The translations under genes and the position numbers were made by a program. From an uncultured SAR86 cluster bacterium (GTDB lineage: Bacteria > Pseudomonadota > Gammaproteobacteria > Magnimaribacterales > Magnimaribacteraceae): DNA of 49,660 nucleotides. The notes under the pieces are model-generated. The model saw only the letters and a list, made by a program, of their open reading frames with translations. It ran no database searches and was not told the DNA's origin. Positions within the stretch are counted from its first letter, which is position 1. Every line of letters begins with the position of its first letter. Of the stretch, positions 15,783 to 24,806 are shown piece after piece. Location of the stretch: assembly GCA_902618945.1 (NCBI GenBank), contig CACNCK010000010.1, positions 1 to 49,660 on the forward strand, given 5' to 3'.

Positions 15783-16928
15783 ATGAGTGATAGAGAAAAT
15801 TTACTCAATAACTTAAAGATAGATAGATCTGCTCCTCCTGCAGCTGTAGGACAACAGTCTAGTAAACTATATTTACTTGTCATATCTGTTCTGATTGTAG
15901 GCCTTTTTTGGTGGTTATTTTTATCAGATGATGAACTTAAACAAGTAACCACTTTCACAGTTAAGTCTCTTGAAATGTCAGATGCTTCAGCTACTAGTAT
16001 TCTTGATGCTTCAGGCTATGTAGTCGCCAGAAGGAGGGCAACAGTTTCTTCTAAAATGACTGGAAAGGTTATGAAGGTGTTTATAGAGGAAGGTATGTAT
16101 GTTGAGGAAGGTCAAATATTAGCTCAACTCGACGATAGTACAATGCAAGCTGATTTGAATTATTCACAGTCGCAACTTAATGAAGCTAAGCGAATATTTA
16201 ATCGAACTAAGGAATTGGCAAAAGATGAGCTAGCTAGTCAAGCCGCTTTAGATGCAGCTAGGGCTTCTGTAGAGGGTCTAGAGGCCTTGAATGCTATCAG
16301 GAAGCAAGTTGTGCAAGATATGAAAATATTAGCTCCATTTAGTGGTGTGGTTGTATACAAAGCAGCTCAGCCAGGCGAAATGATATCTCCAGTCTCAGCT
16401 GGAGGCGGATTTACTAATACAGGTATCTGTACAATTGTTGACATGGATTCTCTTGAAGTTGAAGTAGATGTAAATGAAGCCTTCATAAATCGAGTAAAGC
16501 CAGGCCAACCTGTCATAACAAATTTAAATGCATATCCTAAATGGGATATACCATCTGAAGTTATAGCAATTATTCCTACGGCTGATAGAAACAAAGCAAC
16601 CGTAAAAGTTAGAATTGCTCTTCTTGAAAGGGATGAAAGGGTTCTCCCCGATATGGGCAGTAGAGTGTCTTTCTTGAGGAAAGTAGAAAATAAAAGCCCT
16701 GAAATTGTTAAAGAGGGTGTAATGATTCCTTTAGCAGCTGTGGCTATTAAAGATAATCAGTCAGTTGTTCAAGCGCTCGAAGGATCTAAAATTAAGCTCA
16801 CAAAAGTAGAGGTTGCCGAAGAAACTGCAAATTATGCAAGAGTAATAGATGGTCTGAAACCAGGAGTGACTGTGGTAGCGATATTTGATAATGAATTAGA
16901 AAACAATCAACAAGTAATAATAAAATAA
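15783..16928 (+). CDS. Periplasmic adaptor (HlyD/MacA-type membrane fusion protein)
   Basis: 381 residues: cytoplasmic N-tail, one transmembrane helix (about 28-47, YLLVISVLIVGLFWWLFL), a biotinyl/lipoyl-like half (GKVMKVFIEEGMYVEEGQILAQLD), a coiled-coil hairpin (about 118-165), the second half (MKILAPFSGVVVYKAAQPGEMI) and beta-barrel and membrane-proximal domains. Such adaptors link an inner-membrane ABC transporter to periplasmic or outer-membrane partners. It lies between the diheme cytochrome (no gap) and the ABC ATPase (13-base gap containing AGAGG), so it belongs to the ABC complex. No TolC-like gene is in the window. Confidence 0.9.
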   Translation: MSDRENLLNNLKIDRSAPPAAVGQQSSKLYLLVISVLIVGLFWWLFLSDDELKQVTTFTVKSLEMSDASATSILDASGYVVARRRATVSSKMTGKVMKVFIEEGMYVEEGQILAQLDDSTMQADLNYSQSQLNEAKRIFNRTKELAKDELASQAALDAARASVEGLEALNAIRKQVVQDMKILAPFSGVVVYKAAQPGEMISPVSAGGGFTNTGICTIVDMDSLEVEVDVNEAFINRVKPGQPVITNLNAYPKWDIPSEVIAIIPTADRNKATVKVRIALLERDERVLPDMGSRVSFLRKVENKSPEIVKEGVMIPLAAVAIKDNQSVVQALEGSKIKLTKVEVAEETANYARVIDGLKPGVTVVAIFDNELENNQQVIIK

Positions 16929-16941
16929 AAAAGAGGTAATC

Positions 16942-17616
16942 ATGTCCAACTTAATTGAGGTTCAGTCCGTAAATAAAACATACGAAAGAGGAAGAGAAGA
17001 GCTTGTTGTGTTAGACGACCTCAGCTTAGAAGTACCCAAAGGGGATTTTCTTGCTCTTATGGGGCCTTCTGGTTCGGGAAAATCAACCCTTTTAAACCTT
17101 ATAGGTGGACTTGATTCACCCACTTCTGGACAGATTGTTGTCAATGGAGACCACCTCGAACAAATGAGCCCATCTGGCTTAAGTGACTGGAGAGCAACTA
17201 ATATAGGTTTTATTTTTCAATTCTATAATCTTCTTCCAGTCTTAACTGCCAATAAAAATATAGAGATACCTCTTCTCTTAACCAATCTTTCTAGCTCTCA
17301 AAGAAAAGAACATGTGACTACAGCTCTTGATGTTGTCGGTCTTTCTGATAGAGGAGGTCATAAGCCTAATGAGCTTTCTGGCGGGCAACAACAAAGAGTG
17401 GCAATTGCTAGAGCGCTTGTTTCAGATCCAGGCATATTGGTTTGTGACGAGCCAACAGGTGACCTGGACAGAGATACTGCTACTGAAATATTAGAACTCT
17501 TGCAGATATTAAACCGCGACCATGGCAAAACCATCTTAATGGTGACTCATGATCCAGTAGCTGCTGAATCCGCTAAGAGGACTTTACATTTAGACAAAGG
17601 AAAACTGACATCTTAA
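16942..17616 (+). CDS. ABC transporter ATPase, MacB/LolD type
   Basis: 224 residues, the normal size for a stand-alone LolD/FtsE-like ATPase. Walker A GPSGSGKST, Q-loop FIFQFYNLLPVLTA, signature LSGGQQQRVAIARAL, Walker B LVCDEPTGDLD and the switch His in VTHDP are intact. It should power the three FtsX-type permeases that follow. The last codons and the next start overlap (TAATG), so ATPase and first permease are coupled. The family includes MacB (peptide or antibiotic efflux), LolD (lipoprotein release) and mechanotransmission systems; which applies cannot be told from the ATPase. Confidence 0.93.
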   Translation: MSNLIEVQSVNKTYERGREELVVLDDLSLEVPKGDFLALMGPSGSGKSTLLNLIGGLDSPTSGQIVVNGDHLEQMSPSGLSDWRATNIGFIFQFYNLLPVLTANKNIEIPLLLTNLSSSQRKEHVTTALDVVGLSDRGGHKPNELSGGQQQRVAIARALVSDPGILVCDEPTGDLDRDTATEILELLQILNRDHGKTILMVTHDPVAAESAKRTLHLDKGKLTS

Positions 17617-18767
17617 TGTTTTGGACCTTAGTTAAGATAGGATTAATAAGAAAAAGACTACGAACTTTTTTGACAATAATGTCTATGTTTATTGCATTCG
17701 TACTGTACGGATCCTTAAATACCCTTTCTGGCCTTTTTACGGGTTCTATAGAGGGCCTTTCTGCAGATAACATAATAGTTATGCCCAGATATAATATGCT
17801 GGGAAAACTGCCTTATTCTCATGTTAATTACATAGAAACACTAGAAGGCGTTGAGGAAGTGATGTACATGGATTTTCTTATATCCGATAGCATAGAAAGT
17901 ATGATGGAAGGAGTCGCTTATGCCGTTAGCCCAAATTTTTTCGATGTATATGATAGATTTGAAGCAACGGAACAAGCCATACTTGCTTTAAAAAGTAATC
18001 CAAATGCCACAATAGTTGGTCAGCTGATGGCAGATCAGAAGGGTCTAAAAATAGGAGATAGATTAAACACAGAATCATCATCGCTAAATATAGATGGAAC
18101 TTACAATTGGTCCTTTGAGGTTGTGGGATTTTACACAGCAAAACAAATTAAAGGAGATGAGTTAGGAGCGATAATTAATTGGCCTGCTTTTGATGAAGCT
18201 AGAATGAGTGAAAAGGGAACTTTAGGCACGATTATGGTCAAAGCTACTTCCCCTGAAGTGGGTGAAAAAATTTCCAAACAAATTGATGAGCAGTTCATGA
18301 ATTCTTCTTATGCTACAAGATCAGGTCCTGAATCAATGATTGCAGTAGAAATGGCAGGAGAAATTGCAGATGTTGAATTAATTGTGAATTCAATACTGTT
18401 ATCTGTGTTTTTTACCATATTGCTGGTTTCCTCAAATACGCTAGCTCAATCTATAAGAGAAAGAACAAGCGATATAGGAGTTCTTAAGTGCCTTGGTTAT
18501 AAAGACAATATTATTTTCATCTCGGTCATTTTAGAAGCTGTCACAATTTGTTTCTCTGCTGTACTGATGGGCTTATTGGTTACTGCTTTAATTATTCCGG
18601 CCATAGAAATAATGTCGGGCGGTATATTGGAAGATACAGTTTCTATATCGCTAGAAATAGTTTTAGGTGGTTTCCTGATAGGATTATTAATTGCACTCAT
18701 GTCTGCTGTTGTTCCAGCCTATCAAGCCTTGCGCTTAAGAGTTGTAGATGCACTTAGAGAGGGATGA
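17616..18767 (+). CDS. FtsX/MacB-family ABC permease 1
   Basis: 383 residues. TM1 lies near 17-36 after a basic N-terminus (LIRKRLRTFLTI), then a periplasmic MacB-PCD-like domain of about 220 residues, then three C-terminal helices (about 257-375) containing the ETSDIGVLKCLG-like coupling loop (RERTSDIGVLKCLGYK), and the family end motif LRLRVVDALREG. It shares length and layout with the next gene, suggesting tandem duplication. Its stop codon overlaps the start of permease 2 by four bases. It should form the inner-membrane part of the adaptor/ATPase system. Confidence 0.9.
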   Translation: MFWTLVKIGLIRKRLRTFLTIMSMFIAFVLYGSLNTLSGLFTGSIEGLSADNIIVMPRYNMLGKLPYSHVNYIETLEGVEEVMYMDFLISDSIESMMEGVAYAVSPNFFDVYDRFEATEQAILALKSNPNATIVGQLMADQKGLKIGDRLNTESSSLNIDGTYNWSFEVVGFYTAKQIKGDELGAIINWPAFDEARMSEKGTLGTIMVKATSPEVGEKISKQIDEQFMNSSYATRSGPESMIAVEMAGEIADVELIVNSILLSVFFTILLVSSNTLAQSIRERTSDIGVLKCLGYKDNIIFISVILEAVTICFSAVLMGLLVTALIIPAIEIMSGGILEDTVSISLEIVLGGFLIGLLIALMSAVVPAYQALRLRVVDALREG

Positions 18768-19915
18768 TGAAATATTGGATGATCGTTAAATCAGGTATAA
18801 ATCGTAAAAAGATTAGAACTTTTATGACTATTTTTTCAATCGCCACTGCTTTCTTATTGTTTTCTTTGGGAAGATCAGTTGCCGTAGCTTTTAATAGTGA
18901 GGTAGATTTTGCCGGACAAGATAGACTCATAGTTGTGTCTCGGCTTGCTTTTACTGAATCTCTTCCAATGGCTCATAAAAATAGAATAGAAATGGTAGAA
19001 GGTGTAGATACTGTTGTTTGGCGTCAATGGTTTGGAGGCACTTACAAAGAAAGACAAAACTTTTTTCCAAAATGGCCTGTTCCAGATAATTATTTTGATG
19101 TTTATCCTGAATGGGAATTAAGTGAAGGAGCGCAAGAAGCCTTTTCACGAAACATTACAGGGATGATCGTCGGGAAAGATTTAGCTGATCAGTTTGGATG
19201 GAAAATAGGAGATAGGATTCCTATTATTGCTGACATATGGCCTAAGAAGGGCGGAGGAGTTTGGGAGTTTGATCTTGTGGGCACATATACAAATAACACG
19301 AGTGGCGAACAAGATGAAGCATTTATTAATTGGAAATATTTTGATGAGGCTAGACTTTACGAAACGGGTAGACCTGGTAACTATATAGTGAAAATAAAAA
19401 ATCCTGAGCAGGCTGAATCTATAGCAAAGGAGATTGATGAGCTATTTAAGAACTCTTTAGACGAAACAAAGACGTCTACAGAGGAAGCTTTCAGTCGGAT
19501 GTTTGCTGAACAAATTGGAAATATAGGCTTAATTATAAATTCAGTTTTGGCTGCTTCTTTTTTCACAATCCTTTTATTAACAGGAAATACTATGAGCCAG
19601 GCAGTTAGAGAGAGAACTCCCGAACTTGGTGCATTGAAGGCAGTCGGTTTTCCTGATCGATTAATAATGCTCTTTGTCTTAGCAGAGTCTTTCTTGATGT
19701 GCGTAGCTGGAGCAATAATAGGAGTTTTGATAGCTTATCTATTGTTCCCTATGTTTTCTGGAGTGGCCATAGGTTTTTCAGGAGAGATAGAGTTTTCTAT
19801 ATCTATTGTAATAAGTGCAATCTTAGTTGCTTTTATTACTGCTTTAATATCAGGAGTTTTACCGGCGCTTTCGGCTATGAGATTAAACGTGGTCGATGCT
19901 TTAAGGAAAAATTAA
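18764..19915 (+). CDS. FtsX/MacB-family ABC permease 2
   Basis: 383 residues, the same length as permease 1 and clearly its paralogue: similar opening (NRKKIRTFMTIFSIATAF), periplasmic domain with the IGDR and DEARLYETG blocks, coupling loop RERTPELGALKAVGFP and end motif MRLNVVDALRKN. TM1 is near 18-36, with three helices after about 255. An ATG-ATG pair stands at the junction with permease 1. The two may form a heterodimer, with the third permease as a separate or alternative subunit (inference). Confidence 0.9.
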   Translation: MMKYWMIVKSGINRKKIRTFMTIFSIATAFLLFSLGRSVAVAFNSEVDFAGQDRLIVVSRLAFTESLPMAHKNRIEMVEGVDTVVWRQWFGGTYKERQNFFPKWPVPDNYFDVYPEWELSEGAQEAFSRNITGMIVGKDLADQFGWKIGDRIPIIADIWPKKGGGVWEFDLVGTYTNNTSGEQDEAFINWKYFDEARLYETGRPGNYIVKIKNPEQAESIAKEIDELFKNSLDETKTSTEEAFSRMFAEQIGNIGLIINSVLAASFFTILLLTGNTMSQAVRERTPELGALKAVGFPDRLIMLFVLAESFLMCVAGAIIGVLIAYLLFPMFSGVAIGFSGEIEFSISIVISAILVAFITALISGVLPALSAMRLNVVDALRKN

Positions 19916-19916
19916 T

Positions 19917-21101
19917 ATGAGTTTTATTAGGCAAGTATTATTGGTTACAAATATGAATTTACGCTCTGTTCTAGAGAGATCAGGTTCTTCATTAGTGATC
20001 ATTGTGGGGATAGCTGGGTCGGTAGCTGTCATGGTTTCCTTGTTAGCCATGGCTGAAGGCCTAAGTTCTACAATCTCTAGTACAGGAGAAGAGGATAGAG
20101 TAATTATTCTAAGAGATGGATCAAGTTCGGAGTTGAGCAGTGGAGTTGCTATGACAGAGCTTGATACTGTCTCTAGTTCTCCAGGTATTAAATCTATAGA
20201 TGGTGAGCCAATGATTGCGGCTGAGTTATTTGCAATTATTGACCTTAAGAAAAAAGGTGCGGAATCGACATCTAACTTACCAATCAGAGGGGTTCAACCT
20301 GCAAGTTTTAGAATTCGTCCTGAGGTTGATATTATTGAGGGAAGAAACTTCACTACTGGAACAGCAGAGATAATAGTTGGAAAAGGAGCTAATAATCAAT
20401 ACGCAGGACTTGAGATTGGAGATCAGATTAAAGTAAGAGATAGTTTTGCCACAGTTGTAGGAATTTTTTCAAGTAATGGTGATGTTCACGAGTCAGAAAT
20501 CTGGGCTGATTTAGCAACCGCACAAGGCCTTTTTAGAAGAGGAGCCTCGGCATCAAGCATGATCTTAAAATTAGATTCTCCAGATTCATTCAATGAGGTT
20601 GGATTATTTGTAGAAAGTTACCCAAACTTAGAGCTCAAAGTTCAGTCTGAAAGTGACTTTTATGAAAATCAGTCCTCTGGAGCAGATTTGATTAAGGTTT
20701 TTGGCCAAGTGGTAGGTTATATAATGGCAATCGGTGCAGTTTTTGCAGCTTTAAATACCATGTACAGTGCTGTATCTACAAGATTGGTCGAGATAGGAAC
20801 GCTCCGAGCTCTGGGATTTAAGGGCACTACTGTTCTACTTGCGCTACTGATAGAGGCTTTATTACTTGCTACGATTGGTGGTTTATTAGGAGGCACCATA
20901 GCCTATATATTATTTAACGGGTACACTGTTTCTACGCTAGCAGGCGCTTCTTTCTCCCAGACTGCATTTGCCTTTGCAGTCACAGGAGAGATCATTCAAC
21001 AAGGACTCACCTTGGCATTACTTGTTGGTTTTATAGGTGGGGTGTTCCCTGCATGGAATGCTGCTAGAAGAGATATTACTGAAGCGCTAAGATCAATCTA
21101 A
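19917..21101 (+). CDS. FtsX/MacB-family ABC permease 3
   Basis: 394 residues, more distant from the other two. TM1 is near 24-44 (SLVIIVGIAGSVAVMVSLLAMA), the periplasmic domain includes a clear MacB-PCD signature (IIVGKGANNQYAGLEIGDQIKV), and the C-terminal helices carry RLVEIGTLRALGFK and end with ARRDITEALRSI. It starts immediately after permease 2's stop. Its Glu-Gly-rich periplasmic insert SSTGEEDRVIILRDGSSSE is typical of this subfamily. The 3' end overlaps the convergent RraA-like gene by four bases and closes the operon. Confidence 0.9.
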   Translation: MSFIRQVLLVTNMNLRSVLERSGSSLVIIVGIAGSVAVMVSLLAMAEGLSSTISSTGEEDRVIILRDGSSSELSSGVAMTELDTVSSSPGIKSIDGEPMIAAELFAIIDLKKKGAESTSNLPIRGVQPASFRIRPEVDIIEGRNFTTGTAEIIVGKGANNQYAGLEIGDQIKVRDSFATVVGIFSSNGDVHESEIWADLATAQGLFRRGASASSMILKLDSPDSFNEVGLFVESYPNLELKVQSESDFYENQSSGADLIKVFGQVVGYIMAIGAVFAALNTMYSAVSTRLVEIGTLRALGFKGTTVLLALLIEALLLATIGGLLGGTIAYILFNGYTVSTLAGASFSQTAFAFAVTGEIIQQGLTLALLVGFIGGVFPAWNAARRDITEALRSI

Positions 21102-21580
21102 GAAAGATTTAACTCTTTTTTACTAAGCAAAAGTCCATTATTGTCTGCATAGACATAATCACCACTTGAAAAAGTTAACCCGCCAAAGGAAATATCCACC
21201 CCTATCTTCCCTTGGTTTTTCTTTTCACTCCTGACTGGCATTGTACCAAGAGCTTGAACACCGAAATTAAGCTTACTAAGGACATCTATATCTCTGACGT
21301 AGCCATTTATTATAATTCCGCTCCAATTATTCTTAACTCCAGCTTCTGCGATCATATCTCCTATTAATGCGACTGTAGTTATAGCATCTGCATCTACAAC
21401 AAGAATTTTTCCTCCACCCTCAGAATTTAAAAGCTCTTTAACAAAGGAATTGTCATCAGGACATCGAAGCGTTTCAATTTTCCCCCAGAAAATTTTCTTA
21501 CCTCCTAAGTTTTTAAGAATAGGGGAAAGGGCCTGAGCCTCTGGATTTGCATCAGACAAGTCGGGGGTGCTAAATGACAT
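21098..21580 (-). CDS. RraA-family protein (RNase E inhibitor-like or HMG/oxaloacetate aldolase)
   Basis: 160 residues, the normal RraA length. Diagnostic blocks are ILVVDADAITTVALIGDMIAEAG and the NGWSGIIINGYVRD-like segment (about 90-105) with the Arg-Asp pair that binds metal and pyruvate in the aldolase members. Family members either inhibit RNase E or are 4-hydroxy-4-methyl-2-oxoglutarate aldolases with oxaloacetate decarboxylase activity; the sequence alone does not decide. It lies 12 bases downstream of the amidohydrolase gene on the same strand, which slightly favours a metabolic role. Confidence 0.85.
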   Translation of the reverse strand: MSFSTPDLSDANPEAQALSPILKNLGGKKIFWGKIETLRCPDDNSFVKELLNSEGGGKILVVDADAITTVALIGDMIAEAGVKNNWSGIIINGYVRDIDVLSKLNFGVQALGTMPVRSEKKNQGKIGVDISFGGLTFSSGDYVYADNNGLLLSKKELNLS

Positions 21581-21592
21581 AGAAAGTCAGAT

Positions 21593-23308
21593 TTATGCGC
21601 TAATTGCTTCAGCAGTTCTTTCGCCTCTTATAACGGTACCTGGAAGCTCGCCAGTAGCTTGATCGTTCTTAAAAGTTACAACTCCACTCTTGATAGTTGC
21701 TATGTATCCTCCGGCCTTCTGAATAATTCTTCTACTGCCGGTTGGTAAGTCATGAACCATCTCAGGTTTGTATACACATAAATTTTCATGATCAATGATA
21801 TTAATATCAGCTAGATAACCTTCTTTGATTTGTCCTCTATCCATTAAACCAAAGGTCTCTGCTGTCTCTTTAGTTTGTTTCCTTATGAGAAATTCCAAAG
21901 GTATCTTATCTCCTTTTACTCTATCTCTTGTGTAGTGAGCTATATTCCATGTTGGCATACTTGCATCGCATATAAGGCCACAGTGAGCTCCTCCATCGCT
22001 AAGGCCAGCAACAGAACTTTCAAACTCCATCATCATTTTGTATGTATCTAGATTATGGTCGGGATAAGGAGAAAATGGTGCCCAAACAAAGGTTTTTCCT
22101 TCATTCTTGAGCAATTCATCGTACATTACTTCCATTACTGATTTACCTGAACTTTCCGCTATGCCGGCAATACTTTCTTCATATGAAGGTTCATAATCAG
22201 GTATCTCATTCATAGGAAATTGTTTGTCAAATGACATCATTAGAGTGTAGATCATATGATTTTTATCTACCGCGGGATCTTCAGAAAGAATCTTTTGTCT
22301 AAAAGATTCATCTTTCATAACAGCAACCTTTTCCTCTAAAGTTTTATCTGCTATCTCAACATAACTTGGATGTGCAATGAAAGGATGAACAGTAGACTCT
22401 AAACTAAAGAGCATTCCAGTGGGTCTACCTGGAAATTGGGGTCTTATTTTTACACCCTTAGAAAAATTTTCTTCGCAATATTTCCAAGTCTCTACTGGAT
22501 TACCGCCTGTTTGAGCGTAAGTAAGTGTTCTATCAGACTTTTCTACAAATTCTTTAACCCAATCTAATTCTATGTCTTGATCCATCCAGTCTGAAACGAT
22601 CTCTAAGGTGCCTTGACCAAGATCAGCTATGGTATTGGCAATTTTTCTCATTTCTTTCGCAGTAGCCTCTGTTCCAGGAACATACTCTCCAAATTTATCT
22701 CTATGAAGATATGTTCTAGAAGTACTAAATCCAAGGGCTCCAGCTTCAATTGCTTCTTTTGTGATCTTTGCCATTTCATTTATTTCTTCATCAGATGCTT
22801 CTTCTTTCCCTTGGCATCTGTCCATTCCCATAACATACGATCTAATTGGGCCATGTCCAATCATCGCTCCAATGTCCATTGCGTAATTCTTTTTACCAAT
22901 AGAATCAAGATATTCAGGAAAGCTTTCCCAATCCCAACTGACTCCTTCATTCAATGCAACTCCTGGAATATCTTCTACACCTTCCATGAGTTGAACTAGA
23001 AATTCTTCGGTACCAGGTTTAACTGGAGCGAATCCCACTCCACAATTCCCCATTACCACAGTTGTTACCCCATGCCAGCAAGAGGGTGTCAAATATTCGT
23101 CCCAACAAACTTGACCATCATAATGAGTATGAATATCTACCCAACCAGGTGTCACAAGGTTGCCTTCGGCATCTATTTCTTTATTTCCTTTATCTTCAAC
23201 AAGACCAATCTTTACTATGCGATCTCCTTTGATAGCTATGTCACCCATAAAAGAAGCCTCACCGCTTCCATCTACAATTTTTCCATTTCTAATAACTAAA
23301 TCGTACAT
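21593..23308 (-). CDS. N-acyl-D-amino-acid deacylase family amidohydrolase
   Basis: 571-residue metal-dependent amidohydrolase. It opens with the family beta-sandwich (YDLVIRNGKIVDGSG), then the HxH metal motif H60/H62 in VDIHTHYDGQ, the conserved-Cys block MGNCGVGFAP, GALGFSTSRTY and a late SDGGAHCG with the catalytic Asp. This set is typical of D-aminoacylases and related N-acyl-D-amino acid or dihydropyrimidinase-like hydrolases. It is longer than the 480-residue enzymes but matches the long environmental group common in marine bacteria. Cytoplasmic, no signal peptide. Substrate unknown; peptidoglycan-derived D-amino-acid conjugates are one possibility. Confidence 0.85.
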   Translation of the reverse strand: MYDLVIRNGKIVDGSGEASFMGDIAIKGDRIVKIGLVEDKGNKEIDAEGNLVTPGWVDIHTHYDGQVCWDEYLTPSCWHGVTTVVMGNCGVGFAPVKPGTEEFLVQLMEGVEDIPGVALNEGVSWDWESFPEYLDSIGKKNYAMDIGAMIGHGPIRSYVMGMDRCQGKEEASDEEINEMAKITKEAIEAGALGFSTSRTYLHRDKFGEYVPGTEATAKEMRKIANTIADLGQGTLEIVSDWMDQDIELDWVKEFVEKSDRTLTYAQTGGNPVETWKYCEENFSKGVKIRPQFPGRPTGMLFSLESTVHPFIAHPSYVEIADKTLEEKVAVMKDESFRQKILSEDPAVDKNHMIYTLMMSFDKQFPMNEIPDYEPSYEESIAGIAESSGKSVMEVMYDELLKNEGKTFVWAPFSPYPDHNLDTYKMMMEFESSVAGLSDGGAHCGLICDASMPTWNIAHYTRDRVKGDKIPLEFLIRKQTKETAETFGLMDRGQIKEGYLADINIIDHENLCVYKPEMVHDLPTGSRRIIQKAGGYIATIKSGVVTFKNDQATGELPGTVIRGERTAEAISA

Positions 23309-23426
23309 AAAATACTATTCCCCAATAATTTTATTAACCATATTAATATTTTTTTTGTACACTTCAAATTAAATAGTGAATATTAATTAACTAATTCTGT
23401 TGAAATCCAATCAACTCGGAGGATTT

Positions 23427-24629
23427 ATGAAAGTTGTTAAGCCTGAAACAGTAGGTTTAGATGCCACAGTTTTAAAAAACATAAGAGAATACTTAGACGA
23501 AACCTATGTAAAGGAAGGTAAGTATGTTGGAACCATGACGCTGGTTTCAAGAAAGGGCGAAGTGGCCTATTTAGATTCTCTTGGAATGATGGACAGGGAA
23601 AATAAAAGACCGATGCAAGAGGACACAATTTTTAGAATTTATTCTATGAGCAAGGCAATAACGAGTATCGCAATCATGCAATTACTTGAGAAGAGTAAAT
23701 TTAGATTAGATGATCCGGTTTATTGGTATATACCTTCATGGAAGAGCCTTAGAGTTTATGAATCTGGAATCTATCCAAATTTTTTGACTTCAAAACCTAA
23801 AAGACACATGACTATAAGAGACCTTCTCAGTCATATGTCGGGGTTAACTTACGATTTTATGTATAGAACTAATGTAGATGCTGCTTATAGAAAAACAAAA
23901 GTTCAGCAATCAGAAACTTTGCAGGAATTTGTTGATACACTCTCCACAATCCCTCTTGAGTTTTCGCCAGGCGATAAATGGAATTATTCTATTTCTACTG
24001 ATGTTTTAGGGCATCTTGTAGAAGTTTTTTCTGGAATGAATCTTGAAGATTATTTTATCGAGTATATTTTTAAGCCTTTGGAAATGTCTGATACTAGTTT
24101 CTCTTGTCCAGAAGACAAAATTGATAGATTAGCTTCCTTGTACGAACATAATCCTAAAGGACATCCAAGATTATTAGAAATACCATTCCTAAATACAAAA
24201 ATGGCTTCTGGAGGAGGGGGATTATTTTCTACCATGAGTGACTATCATAATTTTTGTCATATGTTGTTGCATCAGGGAGAATTTAAAGGGAAGCGATTGA
24301 TAGGAAGAAAAACTTTAGAGTTGATGACTGCAAATCATTTACCAAATAATCAAGATTTGACTGAAATGAGTGAGTCAGCTTTTAGTGAAACACCATACGC
24401 AGGAGTGGGTTTCGGGCTTGGCTTTTCTGTAATGCTCGACCCTGCAAAATCTCAATCTCTAAGTGACATAGGAGAATTTGGCTGGGGCGGTGCTGCTAGC
24501 ACGGTTTTCTTTATAAATCCAAACGAAGATATGTTCGTAATATTCTTGACTCAGTTGCTTCCATCTTCAACCTATCAAGTGAGAAGAGAGTTAAGATCTT
24601 TGATCTATTCAGCCTTAAAGCCAATCTAA
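23427..24629 (+). CDS. Class C beta-lactamase-like serine hydrolase (EstB type)
   Basis: 400 residues from the ATG at 23427, chosen because GGAGGA (23418-23423) precedes it; an upstream TTG at 23400 would add nine residues before the ribosome site. The SxxK catalytic motif is S73-M-S-K76 (IYSMSKAITS) and the second motif Tyr lies in KWNYSISTDVLGH. The third motif region near the end (GWGGAASTVF) has HxG replaced by WGG, as in many esterases. There is no signal peptide, which argues for a cytoplasmic esterase or peptidase rather than a resistance beta-lactamase. Divergent from the amidohydrolase gene. Confidence 0.85.
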   Translation: MKVVKPETVGLDATVLKNIREYLDETYVKEGKYVGTMTLVSRKGEVAYLDSLGMMDRENKRPMQEDTIFRIYSMSKAITSIAIMQLLEKSKFRLDDPVYWYIPSWKSLRVYESGIYPNFLTSKPKRHMTIRDLLSHMSGLTYDFMYRTNVDAAYRKTKVQQSETLQEFVDTLSTIPLEFSPGDKWNYSISTDVLGHLVEVFSGMNLEDYFIEYIFKPLEMSDTSFSCPEDKIDRLASLYEHNPKGHPRLLEIPFLNTKMASGGGGLFSTMSDYHNFCHMLLHQGEFKGKRLIGRKTLELMTANHLPNNQDLTEMSESAFSETPYAGVGFGLGFSVMLDPAKSQSLSDIGEFGWGGAASTVFFINPNEDMFVIFLTQLLPSSTYQVRRELRSLIYSALKPI

Positions 24630-24732
24630 ATATTAATAAAATCTAATTTATTGACTTTGGAGACGTTTTCTGATCTTTATTCATTGTAATTAATGTCTGT
24701 AGATAGTATATTTTTAATGTATATTTGCTTAA

Positions 24733-24761
24733 TTGAACTTTAAACGTCGTTTAATTAAGAT
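24733..24761 (+). promoter_or_regulatory. Candidate proteorhodopsin promoter with palindrome in the spacer
   Basis: A -35-like TTGAAC (24733-24738) and -10-like TAAGAT (24756-24761) are 17 bases apart. The spacer contains a perfect 7+1+7 palindrome TTAAACGTCGTTTAA at 24740-24754, a plausible operator. Each box matches consensus at four of six positions, so support is moderate. Confidence 0.4.
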
Positions 24762-24806
24762 TAAATAGCTTTTGTACTCGAGATACATAAATAACGGGAG
24801 AGAAAT

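Noticed and set aside
24630-24806. Retinal or carotenoid gene next to proteorhodopsin
   Set aside because: The flanks are a serine hydrolase and selO; no blh or crt motif is present in the window.
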